From Synoicihabitans lomoniglobus (GTDB taxonomy: Bacteria; Verrucomicrobiota; Verrucomicrobiia; Opitutales; Opitutaceae): a stretch of 64,000 nt of DNA. Location of the stretch: contig NZ_CP119075.1 of NCBI RefSeq assembly GCF_029023725.1, forward strand, positions 3,963,501-4,027,500, in the 5' to 3' direction. The notes beneath the pieces were generated by a model. That model saw nothing but the letters and a program-made list of their open reading frames with translations, had not been told where the DNA came from and made no database searches. Below, one piece after another: positions 51,608 to 60,479 of the stretch (the stretch's first letter is position 1; the number at the start of each line of letters is the position of its first letter). The position numbers and the translations under genes are program-made.

Positions 51608-52995
51608 AACCCGGCGTTGCCCGGAGTGCGGGCGAAGGGGATTACGTCGCGAATATTGGCCATGCCGGTCACGAACATGAGCATGCGCTCAAAGCCGAGA
51701 CCGAATCCGCTGTGCGGCACCGAGCCGTAGCGACGCAGGTCGAGATACCAGCTGTAATCGTCTTGGTTAAGCCCGTGATGATCCATGTTCGCTTCGAGCA
51801 CAGCGAGGCGCTCCTCACGTTGGCTGCCGCCCACGATCTCACCGATACCGGGCACGAGCACATCCATGGCAGTGACCGTTTTCCCGTCGTCGTTGAGGCG
51901 CATGTAGAAGGGCTTAATTTCCTTCGGGTAATTATAGACGGTGACCGGACACTTGAAATGTTCCTCGGCGAGGAACCGTTCGTGCTCGGACTGCAGGTTG
52001 TCGCCCCACTCCACCGGATTTTCCCACGTCTTGCCACTGGCGGTCAGAATCTCGATCGCCTCGGTGTAACTCACGCGCTGAAACGGGCGCTCCAGCACAA
52101 ACTCCAGTCGCTCGAGCAAACCCTTGTCGACGAACTTGCCGAAGATCGCGAGATCGTCCGCGCAGTGTTCCTTCACGTCCCGAATGAGATACTTCACGAA
52201 CTCCTCGGCCACATCCATGTTGCCCGCCAGATCGGTGAAGGCCATCTCCGGCTCGATCATCCAAAACTCGCTGGCGTGTCGTGATGTATTCGAATTTTCA
52301 GCACGAAAGGTCGGACCAAACGTGTAGACATTGCCCAGCGCACACGCGAAGACTTCGGCCTCCAATTGGCCCGAAACTGTCAGGTAAGTCGGGCGGGCAA
52401 AGAAGTCCTGCGCGTAATCAATCAATCCGTCCTCACTTTTCGGCGGGCTTGAGGGATCGAGCGTCGAAACCCGAAACAATTCGCCCGCGCCTTCGCAGTC
52501 ACTGCCGGTCACAATCGGCGTGTGCACATAGACGAAGCCCTGCTCCTGGAAAAACTGGTGCACCGCATACGCCAACCGGCTGCGCACCCGAAACACCGCA
52601 CCGAAGAGATTCGCCCGCGGCCGCAAATGGGCGATCTCCCGCAGGAATTCCATGGAGTGTCCCTTCTTCTGCAGCGGGTAAGTCGCATCCGCCGCGCCCA
52701 CGAGCGTGATTTCCGACGCCTTCACTTCCCACGCCTGCCCTCCGCCCTTCGACGCGACGAGTTCACCGCGCACGGAAATCGCCGCTCCGGTCGTGAGTTT
52801 TAAGACGGTTTCGACGTAGCCCGGCATGCCGACGTCGGCGATGACCTGCAGGTTCTTGAGGCACGAACCGTCGTTGAGTTCGACAAAGGAAAACGCCTTG
52901 GCGTCACGACGCGTGCGCACCCAGCCGTTTACGAGAATTGAGTCGGCCGGTTCGCTCGCCTGCAGCGCAGCTTTGACGGAAGTGGCTTTAAACAT
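51604..52995 (-). CDS. asnS: asparaginyl-tRNA synthetase
   Basis: This 463-residue protein charges tRNA-Asn. The N-terminal OB-fold anticodon domain has '[23 protein letters not shown]'. The class II core carries motif 2 ('[20 protein letters not shown]') and motif 3 ('[16 protein letters not shown]'), ending '[15 protein letters not shown]', as in bacterial AsnS. The length equals that of E. coli AsnS (466). ATG 52995 was chosen; the frame stays open to 53073 but the extra residues have no counterpart. A strong palindrome sits 75-105 bases upstream. Confidence 0.96.
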   Translation of the reverse strand: MFKATSVKAALQASEPADSILVNGWVRTRRDAKAFSFVELNDGSCLKNLQVIADVGMPGYVETVLKLTTGAAISVRGELVASKGGGQAWEVKASEITLVGAADATYPLQKKGHSMEFLREIAHLRPRANLFGAVFRVRSRLAYAVHQFFQEQGFVYVHTPIVTGSDCEGAGELFRVSTLDPSSPPKSEDGLIDYAQDFFARPTYLTVSGQLEAEVFACALGNVYTFGPTFRAENSNTSRHASEFWMIEPEMAFTDLAGNMDVAEEFVKYLIRDVKEHCADDLAIFGKFVDKGLLERLEFVLERPFQRVSYTEAIEILTASGKTWENPVEWGDNLQSEHERFLAEEHFKCPVTVYNYPKEIKPFYMRLNDDGKTVTAMDVLVPGIGEIVGGSQREERLAVLEANMDHHGLNQDDYSWYLDLRRYGSVPHSGFGLGFERMLMFVTGMANIRDVIPFARTPGNAGF

Positions 52996-53068
52996 GCGGG
53001 TAACCAAATCCACCCCATCGCCGGTCGCCATCTCGAAATGCGCAGAAAGATCGCGCGACGCTCTCCGC

Positions 53069-53099
53069 CGCAAGTGTAACCATAATGGTTACACTTGCG
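53069..53099. promoter_or_regulatory. perfect 15-bp inverted repeat in the asnS/yqhD divergent gap
   Basis: CGCAAGTGTAACCAT (53069-53083) and its exact complement (53085-53099) flank a single A. The 31-base palindrome is too symmetric and too AT/GC-mixed to be a terminator, and has no T tract. It lies in the 208-base divergent gap, 73 bases upstream of asnS and 105 bases upstream of yqhD. It is a good candidate for a dimeric regulator's operator (core TGTAACC-ATA-TGGTTACA is unknown to me). Confidence 0.55.
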
Positions 53100-53203
53100 C
53101 GGCTTAACGTCGGCTGACCGCGCTGGCTGCGGCCGCCCGGTGTTCAACGGAAATCCGGGTGTCGCTTGCACCTCGTGCGAGGCGGGCCACGTTGCTCTTC
53201 TCC

Positions 53204-54361
53204 ATGGACAACTTCACTTTCCACAATCCAACCCGTATTCATTTCGGTCGCGGCCAAATCGCCGCCATTGCCAACGAAATCCCCGCCGACGCCAAGGTGC
53301 TGCTGCTCGCCGGTGGCGGTTCCATCAAGGCCAACGGCGTCTACGACCAAGTCATCGCCGCCCTCGGCGAACGCACGGTGCACGAGCACTGGGGCGTCGA
53401 AGCCAACCCCGATTTCGATACGCTCCTGCCAGCAGTCGAGCTCTGCCGGCAGGAGTCGGTCGATTGGGTGCTGGCCGTCGGGGGAGGATCTGTCCTCGAC
53501 GGTGCCAAGCTCATCTGTGCCGCCGTGCCCTATGCGGGTGACCCGTGGCAGATCCTGCTCGACAACGGTGCCTCCGTGAAAAGCGCCCTGCCGCTGGGCA
53601 CGGTGCTCACCCTGCCCGCCACCGGCTCCGAAGCCAACGGCGCGTCGGTCATCAGTCGCCGCGCGATCAAGGAGAAGCTCCACTTCATCAGTCCAAGCGT
53701 TTATCCGGTCTTTTCCGTGCTTGATCCCGCGACCACGCTCTCCCTGCCGGAGCGTCAGGTGGCCAACGGCATCGGCGACGCGTTTTGCCATGTGATCGAG
53801 CAATACCTCACCTACCCGGCCCACGCCGCGGTGCAGGACCAGTTCGCCGAATCCGTCCTGCGCGTCCTCATCGCCGAAGGCCCCAAAACCCTCGCCGATC
53901 GCAACGACTACGATGCCCGCGCCAATCTGGTGTGGGCCGCGACCTGCGCGCTCAACGGTCTCGTCGGGGCCGGCGTGCCCCAGGACTGGGCGACTCATAC
54001 CATCGGTCATGAGATCACCGCCCTGCACGGTATCGACCATGCTCGCACGCTCGCCATCGTGCTCCCGAGTCTCCTCTCCGCGCAAAAGGACACCAAGCGC
54101 GCCAAGCTGCTGCAATACGCGGAACGGGTCTGGGGCATCACCACCGGCACCGAAGACGAACGCGTCGCCGGAGCCATCGCCCAAACCCGCGAATTCTACG
54201 AGTCCATCGGCATTCCGACCCGCTTCGCCGCCTACGAGGTTGCGGCCGAGGTGGCCCCGCAGGTCGCCCAACGTTTGGCGGCGCGCGGCCTCACCGGCAT
54301 CGGCGAACACGGGGACCTCACGCCCGAGCGCATCGAAGCGATTCTGCGCGACGCCGCGTAA
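53204..54361 (+). CDS. yqhD: YqhD-type iron/zinc-containing alcohol (aldehyde) dehydrogenase
   Basis: This 385-residue protein aligns well by eye with E. coli YqhD (387 residues): 'MDNFTFHNPTRIHFGRG', 'VLAVGGGSVLDGAKLI', 'LTLPATGSEANGASVIS', 'VANGIGDAFCHVIEQYLT' (metal-binding Asp and His), 'AGVPQDWATHTIGHEITALH' and 'KRAKLLQYAERVWGIT'. It reduces short- and medium-chain aldehydes with NADPH, a detoxification role in E. coli. ATG 53204 matches the family start; the frame runs 15 codons further upstream. It is followed by a convergent paralogue trio after a shared hairpin. Confidence 0.95.
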   Translation: MDNFTFHNPTRIHFGRGQIAAIANEIPADAKVLLLAGGGSIKANGVYDQVIAALGERTVHEHWGVEANPDFDTLLPAVELCRQESVDWVLAVGGGSVLDGAKLICAAVPYAGDPWQILLDNGASVKSALPLGTVLTLPATGSEANGASVISRRAIKEKLHFISPSVYPVFSVLDPATTLSLPERQVANGIGDAFCHVIEQYLTYPAHAAVQDQFAESVLRVLIAEGPKTLADRNDYDARANLVWAATCALNGLVGAGVPQDWATHTIGHEITALHGIDHARTLAIVLPSLLSAQKDTKRAKLLQYAERVWGITTGTEDERVAGAIAQTREFYESIGIPTRFAAYEVAAEVAPQVAQRLAARGLTGIGEHGDLTPERIEAILRDAA

Positions 54362-54388
54362 CCAAATCGCAAATACGTCCAAACCCGG

Positions 54389-54416
54389 CGCGGTCGTTTC
54401 CTGCGGAGCGACCGCG
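54389..54416. terminator. candidate bidirectional terminator hairpin
   Basis: Arms CGCGGTCG (54389-54396) and CGACCGCG (54409-54416) form a perfect 8-bp stem with a 12-base loop between the convergent yqhD and paralogue-trio genes. Only a short TTTC follows on the plus strand, so intrinsic efficiency is uncertain. Confidence 0.5.
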
Positions 54417-54424
54417 TTTCGGGG

Positions 54425-55840
54425 TCAATACGGTTTGGTGACGTAGGCCCCGTTCTTGTCCTTGAAAATCAGGAGTCGGCGCACCACGTCGATGTTGTCG
54501 AAGTAAACTTCGAGATCGTAATCCACGATGCCGCCGATCCGGGCCGGTATCCGGTTTACCACCACACGTGGATCGTCACCTTCGCGCACGCCGGTGAGTC
54601 GCATCTGCGCCGCCCACGCCAGCAAATCCTTGGAGGGGTCGACCGTCTGGATGATCTCAATCGGCCGGGGTTTCGAGCCATTCAACAATTCATCGAGTTC
54701 CGGCGCCTTGATGCGGCCCACCACTTGGTCCTGCTGCGCGGCCACGGCGGCGATCTCGGCTTCGCGCGCGGCTTCCGCCCGCAGCACGGCTTCGGCGGCG
54801 GCCAGCTCGGCCGGCGTCGGCAAATTGGGATCGGCCGGTCCGGCGTCGACACTCAGGGCGGACAAATCGCCGCCGTGGTCGAGATCGGCCAGGGCATTGG
54901 CGGCATGCACGTTTTTGTCGTGAGCCGACACGGCGTCCTTTGCTTGTTGCAACATGCGGCCCACGCGGGACATGGGCTTGCCGGGCTCGCTCGCGGTCGC
55001 CGTGGCCGGAGCTCCGATCTGGGAAACATCGATCGCGCCATGAGGCGTCTGCACCACACTCGCGGGATCGGCCCCGGCCGCATTGACGACGACCGGCGCG
55101 GATGCACTGGTTCCAGACGACGCGGTCGGTTTTTTCCCGGCCGCATACACGACGCTGGGACGGCCGTCACTCGGCGGCACGGCGGCGGGCGAAGGCGCGA
55201 CCGCCGTCGTGGCTTCCGCCGCTCCATCCCGAAATTCTTCGTCCGGCATCGGAGCAAACAGTGATTTATAGACGTAAAAAGAGAACCCGAGCACCATGCC
55301 GATGGGCACGAATTTCGCCAACACCCGGAACAGCAGGATAAACGCGTTACCGCCGCTGCGACGCTTGGCATAATACCGCTCGGCCTTGATGGCTTCCTTG
55401 TCGAGCAGGACGCCTTCGGCCAGCGCCGGGGCGGCCGGAGTCGACTCCTCTGCACTCACGGCTTCCGCGGTTTTTTCCTCCGCATTTTCCGCGGACGCTT
55501 TCTGGCCACGCGTGGCGAGCGCTTCATCCGCTGCCGCCCCTGGCTTGGCGGCGACCCTGTCTTCCGGGGCCTCGCGTTTCTCCGGCTTGATCGCGGCATC
55601 ACCCGCCATCGACGGCAAAGTCTCGTCGGCTGAGATGCTCGTTACTTTCCCTTCCATCCACGGCGGCCGCGTGGTGTAGGAGAGGTCATCCGGATCACTG
55701 GAAATGGGGTGAGGCGTCGCGCCCGCCGTCGAAGATTTCGGCCCGGATTCGTCCGTCCCGTCATCCGTAACGCGTTTCTTTCGCGCTTTGGGAGCACGCG
55801 ATTTCAATCGAAAATCCGGCTTTTCTGGCTCGTCGCCCAT
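54425..55840 (-). CDS. membrane-anchored protein of unknown function, tandem paralogue 3
   Basis: This 471-residue protein has a basic, disordered N terminus (MGDEPEKPDFRLKSRAPKAR), the motif YTTRPPWM near residue 60, an Ala/Glu-rich linker, one transmembrane helix (~163-190, 'KFVPIGMVLGFSFYVYKSLF') and a segment 'MLQQAKDAVSAHDKNVHAANAL'. The C-terminal ~70-residue domain reads 'MRLTGVREGDDPRVVVNRIP' and ends 'LLIFKDKNGAYVTKPY'. The same elements recur in the two genes upstream. I do not recognise the family. The topology suggests a cytoplasmic disordered tail and a periplasmic C-terminal domain. The tail resembles the small SH3-like domains of GspB/GspC/PilP secretion proteins only in general outline. 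Confidence 0.7.
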   Translation of the reverse strand: MGDEPEKPDFRLKSRAPKARKKRVTDDGTDESGPKSSTAGATPHPISSDPDDLSYTTRPPWMEGKVTSISADETLPSMAGDAAIKPEKREAPEDRVAAKPGAAADEALATRGQKASAENAEEKTAEAVSAEESTPAAPALAEGVLLDKEAIKAERYYAKRRSGGNAFILLFRVLAKFVPIGMVLGFSFYVYKSLFAPMPDEEFRDGAAEATTAVAPSPAAVPPSDGRPSVVYAAGKKPTASSGTSASAPVVVNAAGADPASVVQTPHGAIDVSQIGAPATATASEPGKPMSRVGRMLQQAKDAVSAHDKNVHAANALADLDHGGDLSALSVDAGPADPNLPTPAELAAAEAVLRAEAAREAEIAAVAAQQDQVVGRIKAPELDELLNGSKPRPIEIIQTVDPSKDLLAWAAQMRLTGVREGDDPRVVVNRIPARIGGIVDYDLEVYFDNIDVVRRLLIFKDKNGAYVTKPY

Positions 55841-55912
55841 GTTCACGAATCGCACCCCGCCTTGGACAGGCACTCAATCACATTCTGAGGAGCACCTCCG
55901 GGTGGCACGGCG

Positions 55913-57379
55913 TCAGTAGCGCTTACCGATCGTTTGCCCCAACGCATCCTCAAATACCAACACCCGATGGGTGGACTCGACCCGATCCAGTCGGATGCCC
56001 AACCGCTCATCCGCGATCTGACCCGGACGCACTTGCCGACCGTCGATTGTGACAAATACATGCCCCTCGTCCTGCACCTCACCGATCTCGATGACACTGA
56101 CCCAGCCGGGAAAATCCGGCGCGGACGCCGAAGCGGGACGAGCCACCACGGGCTCCAGGCTGTCGCTCGGGGCGACACGTCCACGTAACCCCACCATCTT
56201 GCTCGTGTTCTCAGCCTGCCGAACGACAATAATGGGCGCAGCACGGCTCTCCACGATCTGCGTTTCCGGTTCGTCCGCAAAATCCAAGGTCACTTCGGAT
56301 GAGGTGTCTTCCTTTGAAGCCATGGCAGAGCCCACCGCCGCCGTGACGGAATCCGTGGCGTTCGAGACGGATTTTTTGGCTTTGTCCAACAAGCCGCTCA
56401 GCGCGCCGGGTTTGGACGGGGCACTACGGGGGGTGGAGGAAATGGGCGCCGAATAAGGGTTCGGCGCCGGAGCCTGCGTCGGGCCCGATGCGCCCGTCTC
56501 GATGGACAGGGATTGTTCGCTGCCATCGGCGCCAGCCAGGGCATTGGCGGCATGCACCCCGGCATCGTGCGTCGCCACGACATCCTTGACTTGGGCGATC
56601 AACATCCCGGCCCGGGAGCTGGGTGCAGCGCCGCCCGTGGAGGCGCCAGCCGTCGGGGATGAGAGATACGCGTTGCGCTCCGAATCGCTGGCCGGTCCGA
56701 AAAAGGACATGTAGCCGTAGTAGCCCACTCCACCCACGATCGCCAGAGGCACCAATTTCAGCACCAGAATAAACGGTTTGAGCAACAAACCGCCAAGCCG
56801 AGAGCGACGACGCGGTTTGGCCGCCCGCTTGGATCGCCGGGACGCAGGCCGTTTGGATTCAACCGGCGCCACCGGAGGCGTCGACTGCACGGGAGTCGGC
56901 GTTTGCTCCTGCGGGAGGTCCATCGGTGGGTTCGATTCCGCGATCCGCGTTGGGGGCGTCGACCCCATCGGAGGTTGCGACGGTGCCGACGTCATGGGCG
57001 GCGTCGAGGATACCGGCGATACCGGCGGGTTCGAGTTGCTCACCATCCAAGGCGGACGCGTGGTATAGGCGCTCGGCGTCGACGGAAAGACGCTCCCCGT
57101 ATCGCGATCGGTGGGAGGAATCGTGGCCTGACCGTCATGCAAAGCCCCGGAATCGCGAATTTGCGGTCCGTCGGGAGCGTAGGGGGAATGGGAGTCCGAC
57201 ACCACGCTGGGGCCGGTGTCGCCAAAGTTGAACGGGGCTGACGTTATGGTCGTCGAAACCGAGGAGACCCGAAACTGAGGCGCCGAAGAACCATCCGATG
57301 ATGCCGTGTCGCGCCCGCCCGGATGATTCAAATCATCATTCTGGCGGGATTCACCTGAACCGCTGTTCTGCGCGCACAT
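55913..57379 (-). CDS. membrane-anchored protein of unknown function, tandem paralogue 2
   Basis: This 488-residue protein has a low-complexity Ser/Pro-rich N terminus, YTTRPPWM near residue 110, Pro-rich repeats ('SNPPVSPVSSTPPMTSA'), a basic patch (RRSKRAAKPRRRSRLGG), a transmembrane helix (~193-222), 'AQVKDVVATHDAGVHAANAL', and a C-terminal domain 'PGWVSVIEIGEVQDEG' that ends 'VLVFEDALGQTIGKRY'. It is clearly homologous to the genes on either side. The function is unknown; it may be a periplasm-facing component of a cell-envelope machine. ATG 57379 was chosen; a 152-base gap separates it from the third paralogue upstream. Confidence 0.7.
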   Translation of the reverse strand: MCAQNSGSGESRQNDDLNHPGGRDTASSDGSSAPQFRVSSVSTTITSAPFNFGDTGPSVVSDSHSPYAPDGPQIRDSGALHDGQATIPPTDRDTGSVFPSTPSAYTTRPPWMVSNSNPPVSPVSSTPPMTSAPSQPPMGSTPPTRIAESNPPMDLPQEQTPTPVQSTPPVAPVESKRPASRRSKRAAKPRRRSRLGGLLLKPFILVLKLVPLAIVGGVGYYGYMSFFGPASDSERNAYLSSPTAGASTGGAAPSSRAGMLIAQVKDVVATHDAGVHAANALAGADGSEQSLSIETGASGPTQAPAPNPYSAPISSTPRSAPSKPGALSGLLDKAKKSVSNATDSVTAAVGSAMASKEDTSSEVTLDFADEPETQIVESRAAPIIVVRQAENTSKMVGLRGRVAPSDSLEPVVARPASASAPDFPGWVSVIEIGEVQDEGHVFVTIDGRQVRPGQIADERLGIRLDRVESTHRVLVFEDALGQTIGKRY

Positions 57380-57509
57380 GCAAAACCCATAGGTGTAGGA
57401 AAGTCCCTAGGGCGAACCAATTATGACGGATCTTTTACAAAAAACGTCCGAGAATCGAAGCTTGGCCGCAGATTCGCGGAAAAATCCCCCGACCCGCACT
57501 CCGACGCCC

Positions 57510-57524
57510 GCCTCCGGCGGAGGC
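57510..57524. other. hairpin downstream of the first paralogue gene
   Basis: GCCTCC (57510-57515) and GGAGGC (57519-57524) pair around GGC in the 152-base gap after the stop of the gene at 57532. No T run follows directly on the minus strand, so it is only a possible attenuating hairpin. The rest of the gap (57380-57509) contains no gene I can support. Confidence 0.25.
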
Positions 57525-57531
57525 CTGGCGC

Positions 57532-58887
57532 TCAGTATTTCTTTCCGACCACGGCTCCGGTCGCATCCTCGAAGATCAATAAGTTTTGGTCGGCGTCGAT
57601 GCCCCGAAACGTGATGCCCATTTGCGGGTTAACCACGTCGCCTTGTTTCACCAAAATACTGTTGATGAATGCCCGCGGGGGATTGCCTTCACGCACACTG
57701 TTGATGCGCACGGTGCCGACCCAGTCTTGGAATTCAGGCGAAGGGATCGCCGCTTGCGCCGGCATTTTCACCGGCTCCCGCTCCATGATCAAAGTGGGCA
57801 ACGGCTTGGGTTCGGGAGCCGGAGCGATCACCGCTTCCACCTCCTCCGTGATTTGATCATGAGCCGCGGCGGCGTCTTGCGCTTTGTTCACCAGTTTACC
57901 AGCGAGCGACTGCGACCCGACGTCGGCGGCTTCGGCCGGGGGCGGCGTGTCGGCGACCGGGGTGGGTTCTTCAGACGCCCCGAAGAAAGTGGTGTAAGCG
58001 AAATAGGCTCCTCCCATCACCAATCCCACGACCAGCAACATAATCGCGATGATCGCGATTTTGAAAATCGGGCTCTGCTCGGGACGCTTGCGACGTTTGC
58101 GCGGGGCGATGTCATCATCGTCGTCGTCTTCGCCCCCTGCGAGGGGCACCGCTGCTCCGGCGGGAGGCGGATATCCTGCCGGCGTTTCGCCTTCGCCCGT
58201 GACCACCGACAACGGAGGCGGCAGATCCGAATCCGCCGCGACGCTCCCGGCATCAGGTTCCACCGGAATCGGTGGCCGTGACATGCTGATCGGTTTGGGT
58301 TTGTCCTTGGGCGCCGCCGTCGTCGGGTCGTCCGGACTGGGGCCGGCGGCGTCTTTTTTGTTGGCCCAGGAAAGTTGAAGTCGCGGCTTTTCGGCCGGTG
58401 TCTCCGCGGGGGAATCCGCAGGAGTTTCTGCGTCGGGCAGTGATGGCGCGGACTCGGGAGCAGAGGCCGCCGCCGCCGCCGCTGGTTTGGCCCCGCCCAG
58501 ACCCTTAAGGGAAAGTCCGGGTTTGCGCTTCACGGGTTCCGCCGCGGGAGGAGGCTCCGGCGCGGGTTCGGAGGGCGCCGACACCTCCGCCGATGGCGTC
58601 GGAGTGTCAGCGTCGGTTTTAAAGGAAAGGCGCGGCTTGGGGCGGGTCGCCGACGCTTCGGGAACCGCCGGAGCAGAAGCGGGGGCTTCCGGCGACGTGG
58701 CTTCCGGCGACGCAGGCATCTCGGCATCGGACGGGAGTTTGAGCTTCGGTTTGATGCGCAACGACGGCGAAGCCGACGAATCCTCGGTCGGGGACGAAGA
58801 ACTCGTGTCATCGGAAGACGGCTCTTCCGGTTTTGGCTTGCTGCGGGGTCGCAGTCGCAACGCTGGCGGCTCGGGCTCGTCGCTCAT
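57532..58887 (-). CDS. membrane-anchored protein of unknown function, tandem paralogue 1
   Basis: This 451-residue protein starts 'MSDEPEPPALRLRPRSKPKP', parallel to paralogue 3 (MGDEPEKPDFRLKSR). Its cytoplasmic-type region is Pro/Ala/Glu-rich with recurring short 'KPxLxLK/S' motifs (KPRLSFK, KPGLSLKG, KPRLQLSW). A basic RKRRKRPEQ patch precedes the transmembrane helix (~275-303). The C-terminal domain has 'DWVGTVRINSVREGNPPRAF', 'GDVVNPQMGITFRGID' and ends 'LLIFEDATGAVVGKKY'. It lacks the YTTRPPWM motif. ATG 58887 is preferred for parallelism; ATG 58902 would add five residues. It is divergent from rarD. Confidence 0.7.
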   Translation of the reverse strand: MSDEPEPPALRLRPRSKPKPEEPSSDDTSSSSPTEDSSASPSLRIKPKLKLPSDAEMPASPEATSPEAPASAPAVPEASATRPKPRLSFKTDADTPTPSAEVSAPSEPAPEPPPAAEPVKRKPGLSLKGLGGAKPAAAAAASAPESAPSLPDAETPADSPAETPAEKPRLQLSWANKKDAAGPSPDDPTTAAPKDKPKPISMSRPPIPVEPDAGSVAADSDLPPPLSVVTGEGETPAGYPPPAGAAVPLAGGEDDDDDDIAPRKRRKRPEQSPIFKIAIIAIMLLVVGLVMGGAYFAYTTFFGASEEPTPVADTPPPAEAADVGSQSLAGKLVNKAQDAAAAHDQITEEVEAVIAPAPEPKPLPTLIMEREPVKMPAQAAIPSPEFQDWVGTVRINSVREGNPPRAFINSILVKQGDVVNPQMGITFRGIDADQNLLIFEDATGAVVGKKY

Positions 58888-59029
58888 GACAACCTTTTTC
58901 ATCTGAGTGCGCGGGGGATGCGATTCCTTTTTTCACCCCCGTCCATCGAAACTATTGATTAACAATTCCCTTTCGCAGCCATCGGCGCAGTTGGACGGGG
59001 ATTTGACGCCGGGCGGAAGCCACCGGAGG

Positions 59030-59953
59030 GTGCGCGACCTGAAAACCACGTCTCCCTCCATCTCCGATCCCTCCCAGGCGGGCGTAGCGGCTGCGGCGGT
59101 GAGCTATTTCCTATGGGGCATATTGCCGATCTATTGGAAACTGCTCGACGGTATTTCCATGGTGGAACTGCTCGCCCACCGCATGGTGTGGACGCTGACG
59201 GCGGTGCTGATTTTCCAGACCGTGCGGGGTCGCCTGAGTGGGTTGCGCGATACGTGGGCCGATCCGGTCAGCCGACGGGCGCACCTGAAAAACTCCGCTT
59301 TGCTCAGTGCCAACTGGGGGCTTTATGTGTGGGCGGTCGGTCAAGGCAGGATCATCGAGACGAGTTTGGGCTACTTTCTGGTGCCGCTGCTCAACGTCGC
59401 ACTCGGCCGACTGTGGTTCGGCGAACGACTTCGCCGCGCCCAAAAAGTGGCGATCGGTTTCGCGGCGGCGGGGGTGACGTTGCTGATCGTGCAGGTGAAC
59501 ACGGTGCCGTGGATCGCCCTCGGCTTGGCCGCGACCTGGGCGTCCTACGGCTTGGTGCGCAAACAGTCGCACGCCAGTCCCCTGAACGGCTTGGCGCTGG
59601 AAACCACGTTCGCCGCGCCGATTGCGTTGGGCTTCATCGGCTGGCTGACGGCGAGCGGAGGCGCAGCATTTGGGAACACGAGCCCATCGGCGACGTTGCT
59701 CATGGTCGGCACCGGCGTCATCAGCATGGTGCCCCTCACGTTATTCGCCTACGGCGCGCGGCGACTCAAATTCACCACGCTCGGCTTGCTGCAATACCTC
59801 GCGCCGACCTGCCAGTTTTTGATCGGTTGGCTGGTTTACCGGGAACCGTTCAGCCTCGATCGGGCCGCCGCGTTCGGGCTCATTTGGATCGGCCTGGCCT
59901 GCTACACGATCGATGCCGTTCGCGCCAGCCGTCGACCGCTGAGTCCCGTTTGA
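59030..59953 (+). CDS. rarD: RarD/EamA-family membrane transporter
   Basis: This 307-residue protein has about ten transmembrane segments and RarD signatures: 'AAVSYFLWGILPIYWKLLDG', 'LLAHRMVWTLTAV', 'NWGLYVWAVGQGRIIETSLG' and 'APTCQFLIGWLVYREPF'. RarD proteins are drug/metabolite-superfamily exporters, first linked to chloramphenicol sensitivity; the substrate is unknown. GTG 59030 gives the normal RarD length (E. coli 296). The frame is open to 58907, but the extra residues are not RarD-like. It is convergent with the FKBP gene (7 bases apart). Confidence 0.9.
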   Translation: MRDLKTTSPSISDPSQAGVAAAAVSYFLWGILPIYWKLLDGISMVELLAHRMVWTLTAVLIFQTVRGRLSGLRDTWADPVSRRAHLKNSALLSANWGLYVWAVGQGRIIETSLGYFLVPLLNVALGRLWFGERLRRAQKVAIGFAAAGVTLLIVQVNTVPWIALGLAATWASYGLVRKQSHASPLNGLALETTFAAPIALGFIGWLTASGGAAFGNTSPSATLLMVGTGVISMVPLTLFAYGARRLKFTTLGLLQYLAPTCQFLIGWLVYREPFSLDRAAAFGLIWIGLACYTIDAVRASRRPLSPV

Positions 59954-59960
59954 TCCGATT

Positions 59961-60437
59961 CTAGTAAACCAACGGTTGACGCGGCTCCACCTTGAGCAAC
60001 TCGACCTCAAAAACCAGCGTCGCCATGCGCGGGATGTCCGGGGAGCGACCGCGCGTGCCGTAACCGAGTTCGTAAGGCACGATAAGCAGACGTTTCTCGC
60101 CTTCGCGCATCATGAGCAAACCGTATTCCCAACCGTCGATGACCTTCTTGCGGTCGAGTTGAAAAGTGAACGGTTTGGTCGCATCCTGCATTTCGTCGAA
60201 GACCGTGCCGTCGAGTAGCGATCCCTTGAACAAGACGCTGACCGTATCGCCCCGATTCGCCTGCGCTCCGTCGCCAGCGCGGAGTAATTCCGTCCAGAGT
60301 CCGGTTGACGTGCGTTCCGCGTTGGGAAACTCGCGCTTTACGATCGCGAGATCGCGCGGCGGCAATTTCTCACGTTGGGCAGAGGCCAAGGTGGGCAATA
60401 AGAGAGCTCCGATGAGCAGAACAAAATAACGACGCAT
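59961..60437 (-). CDS. FKBP-type peptidyl-prolyl cis-trans isomerase, exported
   Basis: This 158-residue protein has a signal peptide (MRRYFVLLIGALLLPTLASA) and one FKBP domain: 'GDTVSVLFKGSLLDGTVFDE', 'KVIDGWEYGLLMMREGEKRLLIVP' and 'ELGYGTRG'. The active-site aromatics (Phe in VFDE, Trp in DGWEY and Tyr in LGYG) are kept. It should assist protein folding in the periplasm. It is the second gene of a minus-strand pair with the DNA-glycosylase-family gene (42 bases apart). Confidence 0.93.
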   Translation of the reverse strand: MRRYFVLLIGALLLPTLASAQREKLPPRDLAIVKREFPNAERTSTGLWTELLRAGDGAQANRGDTVSVLFKGSLLDGTVFDEMQDATKPFTFQLDRKKVIDGWEYGLLMMREGEKRLLIVPYELGYGTRGRSPDIPRMATLVFEVELLKVEPRQPLVY

Positions 60438-60479
60438 GCCCCAAGCTAGGACAGTTCCGGGGGCGGGCGAAAGCTCGAT

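Noticed and set aside
53069-53099. The asnS-upstream palindrome as a T-box leader or transcription terminator
   Set aside because: No T-box sequence, specifier loop or antiterminator alternatives are visible, no T tract follows, and the perfect symmetry fits a protein-binding DNA site better.
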